NCBI GenBank assembly: GCA_035690425.1
Contig: DASSKO010000153.1
Location: forward strand, 1 to 14,441
From: DASSKO01 sp035690425
GTDB lineage: Bacteria > Actinomycetota > Actinomycetes > Propionibacteriales > Nocardioidaceae
Length of the DNA: 14,441 nucleotides
Direction: 5' to 3'
In this document: positions 14,229 through 14,441 of the stretch, one piece after another
Layout: each line of letters starts with the position of its first letter
Position numbering within the stretch: the stretch's first letter is position 1
Notes under the pieces: generated by a model
Seen by the model: the letters and a program-made list of their open reading frames with translations, nothing else
Databases searched by the model: none
What the model was told of the DNA's origin: nothing
Translations under genes and position numbers: made by a program

Positions 14229-14317
14229 CGGCGGCATGGGCGGCTTGCCTACCATCCGGCCTCGCTTCGCTCGGCCTCCCGCCAGGCCCGACCACGGCTG
14301 CGCCGCCCATGCCGCCG
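14229..14317. repeat. 16-bp perfect inverted repeat with 57-base spacer
   Basis: CGGCGGCATGGGCGGC (14229-14244) is matched exactly by its reverse complement at 14302-14317. The spacer contains a CCTCGCTTCGCTCGG stretch. No protein-coding gene crosses this region. It could be an intergenic repeat element or the stem of a long transcribed hairpin. Confidence 0.85.
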
Positions 14318-14373
14318 TCCACCTCTTGCCCCCCGCCCCACCCTGCACGCCAGGCCCGACCACGGCTGCGCCG
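14280..14373. repeat. 26-bp direct repeat, two exact copies
   Basis: The same 26 bases, beginning CGCCAGGCCCGACCACGG, occur at 14280-14305 and 14348-14373, 68 bp apart. The first copy overlaps the right arm of the 16-bp inverted repeat. No gene is visible from 14153 to the window end. Confidence 0.88.
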
Positions 14374-14441
14374 GCCGTCCCTGCGCCCGCCGCTCAGCCT
14401 GCACCGGCACCTCCCTGCGCCCCGCCCGCTGCCGACGCCAC

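Overview
The window is very GC-rich, uses GTG as well as ATG starts, and carries protein families typical of Actinomycetota: LAL-type LuxR regulators, a mycobacterial-type protein O-mannosyltransferase, DUF4396 and DUF433/DUF5615 pairs. A soil or aquatic actinobacterium, possibly of the Nocardioides kind, is the best guess. This is inference from style and gene content, because no taxonomic marker gene is present. No tRNA, rRNA, CRISPR array, transposase or phage gene was seen.

Layout. Positions 2-498 (+) hold the 3' end of a DUF433 antitoxin and a complete DUF5615 PIN-like toxin, overlapping by four bases. Positions 650-1330 (-) encode a VC0807-family membrane protein. Positions 1331-1876 are non-coding apart from the wreck of a second toxin-antitoxin module (1624-1789). 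It joins the front of a VapB/FitA-like antitoxin to a scrap of a VapC/FitB-like PIN toxin.

Positions 1877-6879 (-) form one co-directional block. In transcription order it holds a 905-residue LuxR-family ATPase regulator, a flavin monooxygenase-like enzyme, an aspartate/glutamate racemase-family enzyme and an unrecognised 107-residue membrane protein. A 7-bp stem hairpin directly after the regulator's stop codon, and a -10-like hexamer just before the monooxygenase ATG, suggest that the last three genes form their own transcription unit. A dienelactone hydrolase-family gene (7023-7835, +) diverges from the regulator across 143 bp and may belong to the same regulon.

Next come an unrecognised secreted four-cysteine protein (7873-8424, -) and a divergent APH-family kinase (8591-9532, +). 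After a likely bidirectional terminator lie a DUF4396 membrane protein (9583-10269, -) and a ROK-family regulator that is a pseudogene, with an internal deletion and a frameshift (10399-11236, -). An HTH_42/AlkZ-like winged-helix protein (11295-12392, -) and a protein O-mannosyltransferase (12482-14152, -) follow. The last 290 bases are a repeat-rich non-coding stretch with a 12-bp minisatellite, a 16-bp inverted repeat and a 26-bp direct repeat.

The main theme is accessory, partly decaying sequence between ordinary actinobacterial genes. I found no clear new multi-gene system. The best candidates for new biology are the monooxygenase-racemase-membrane protein unit, the four-cysteine secreted protein and the structured repeats next to the mannosyltransferase.
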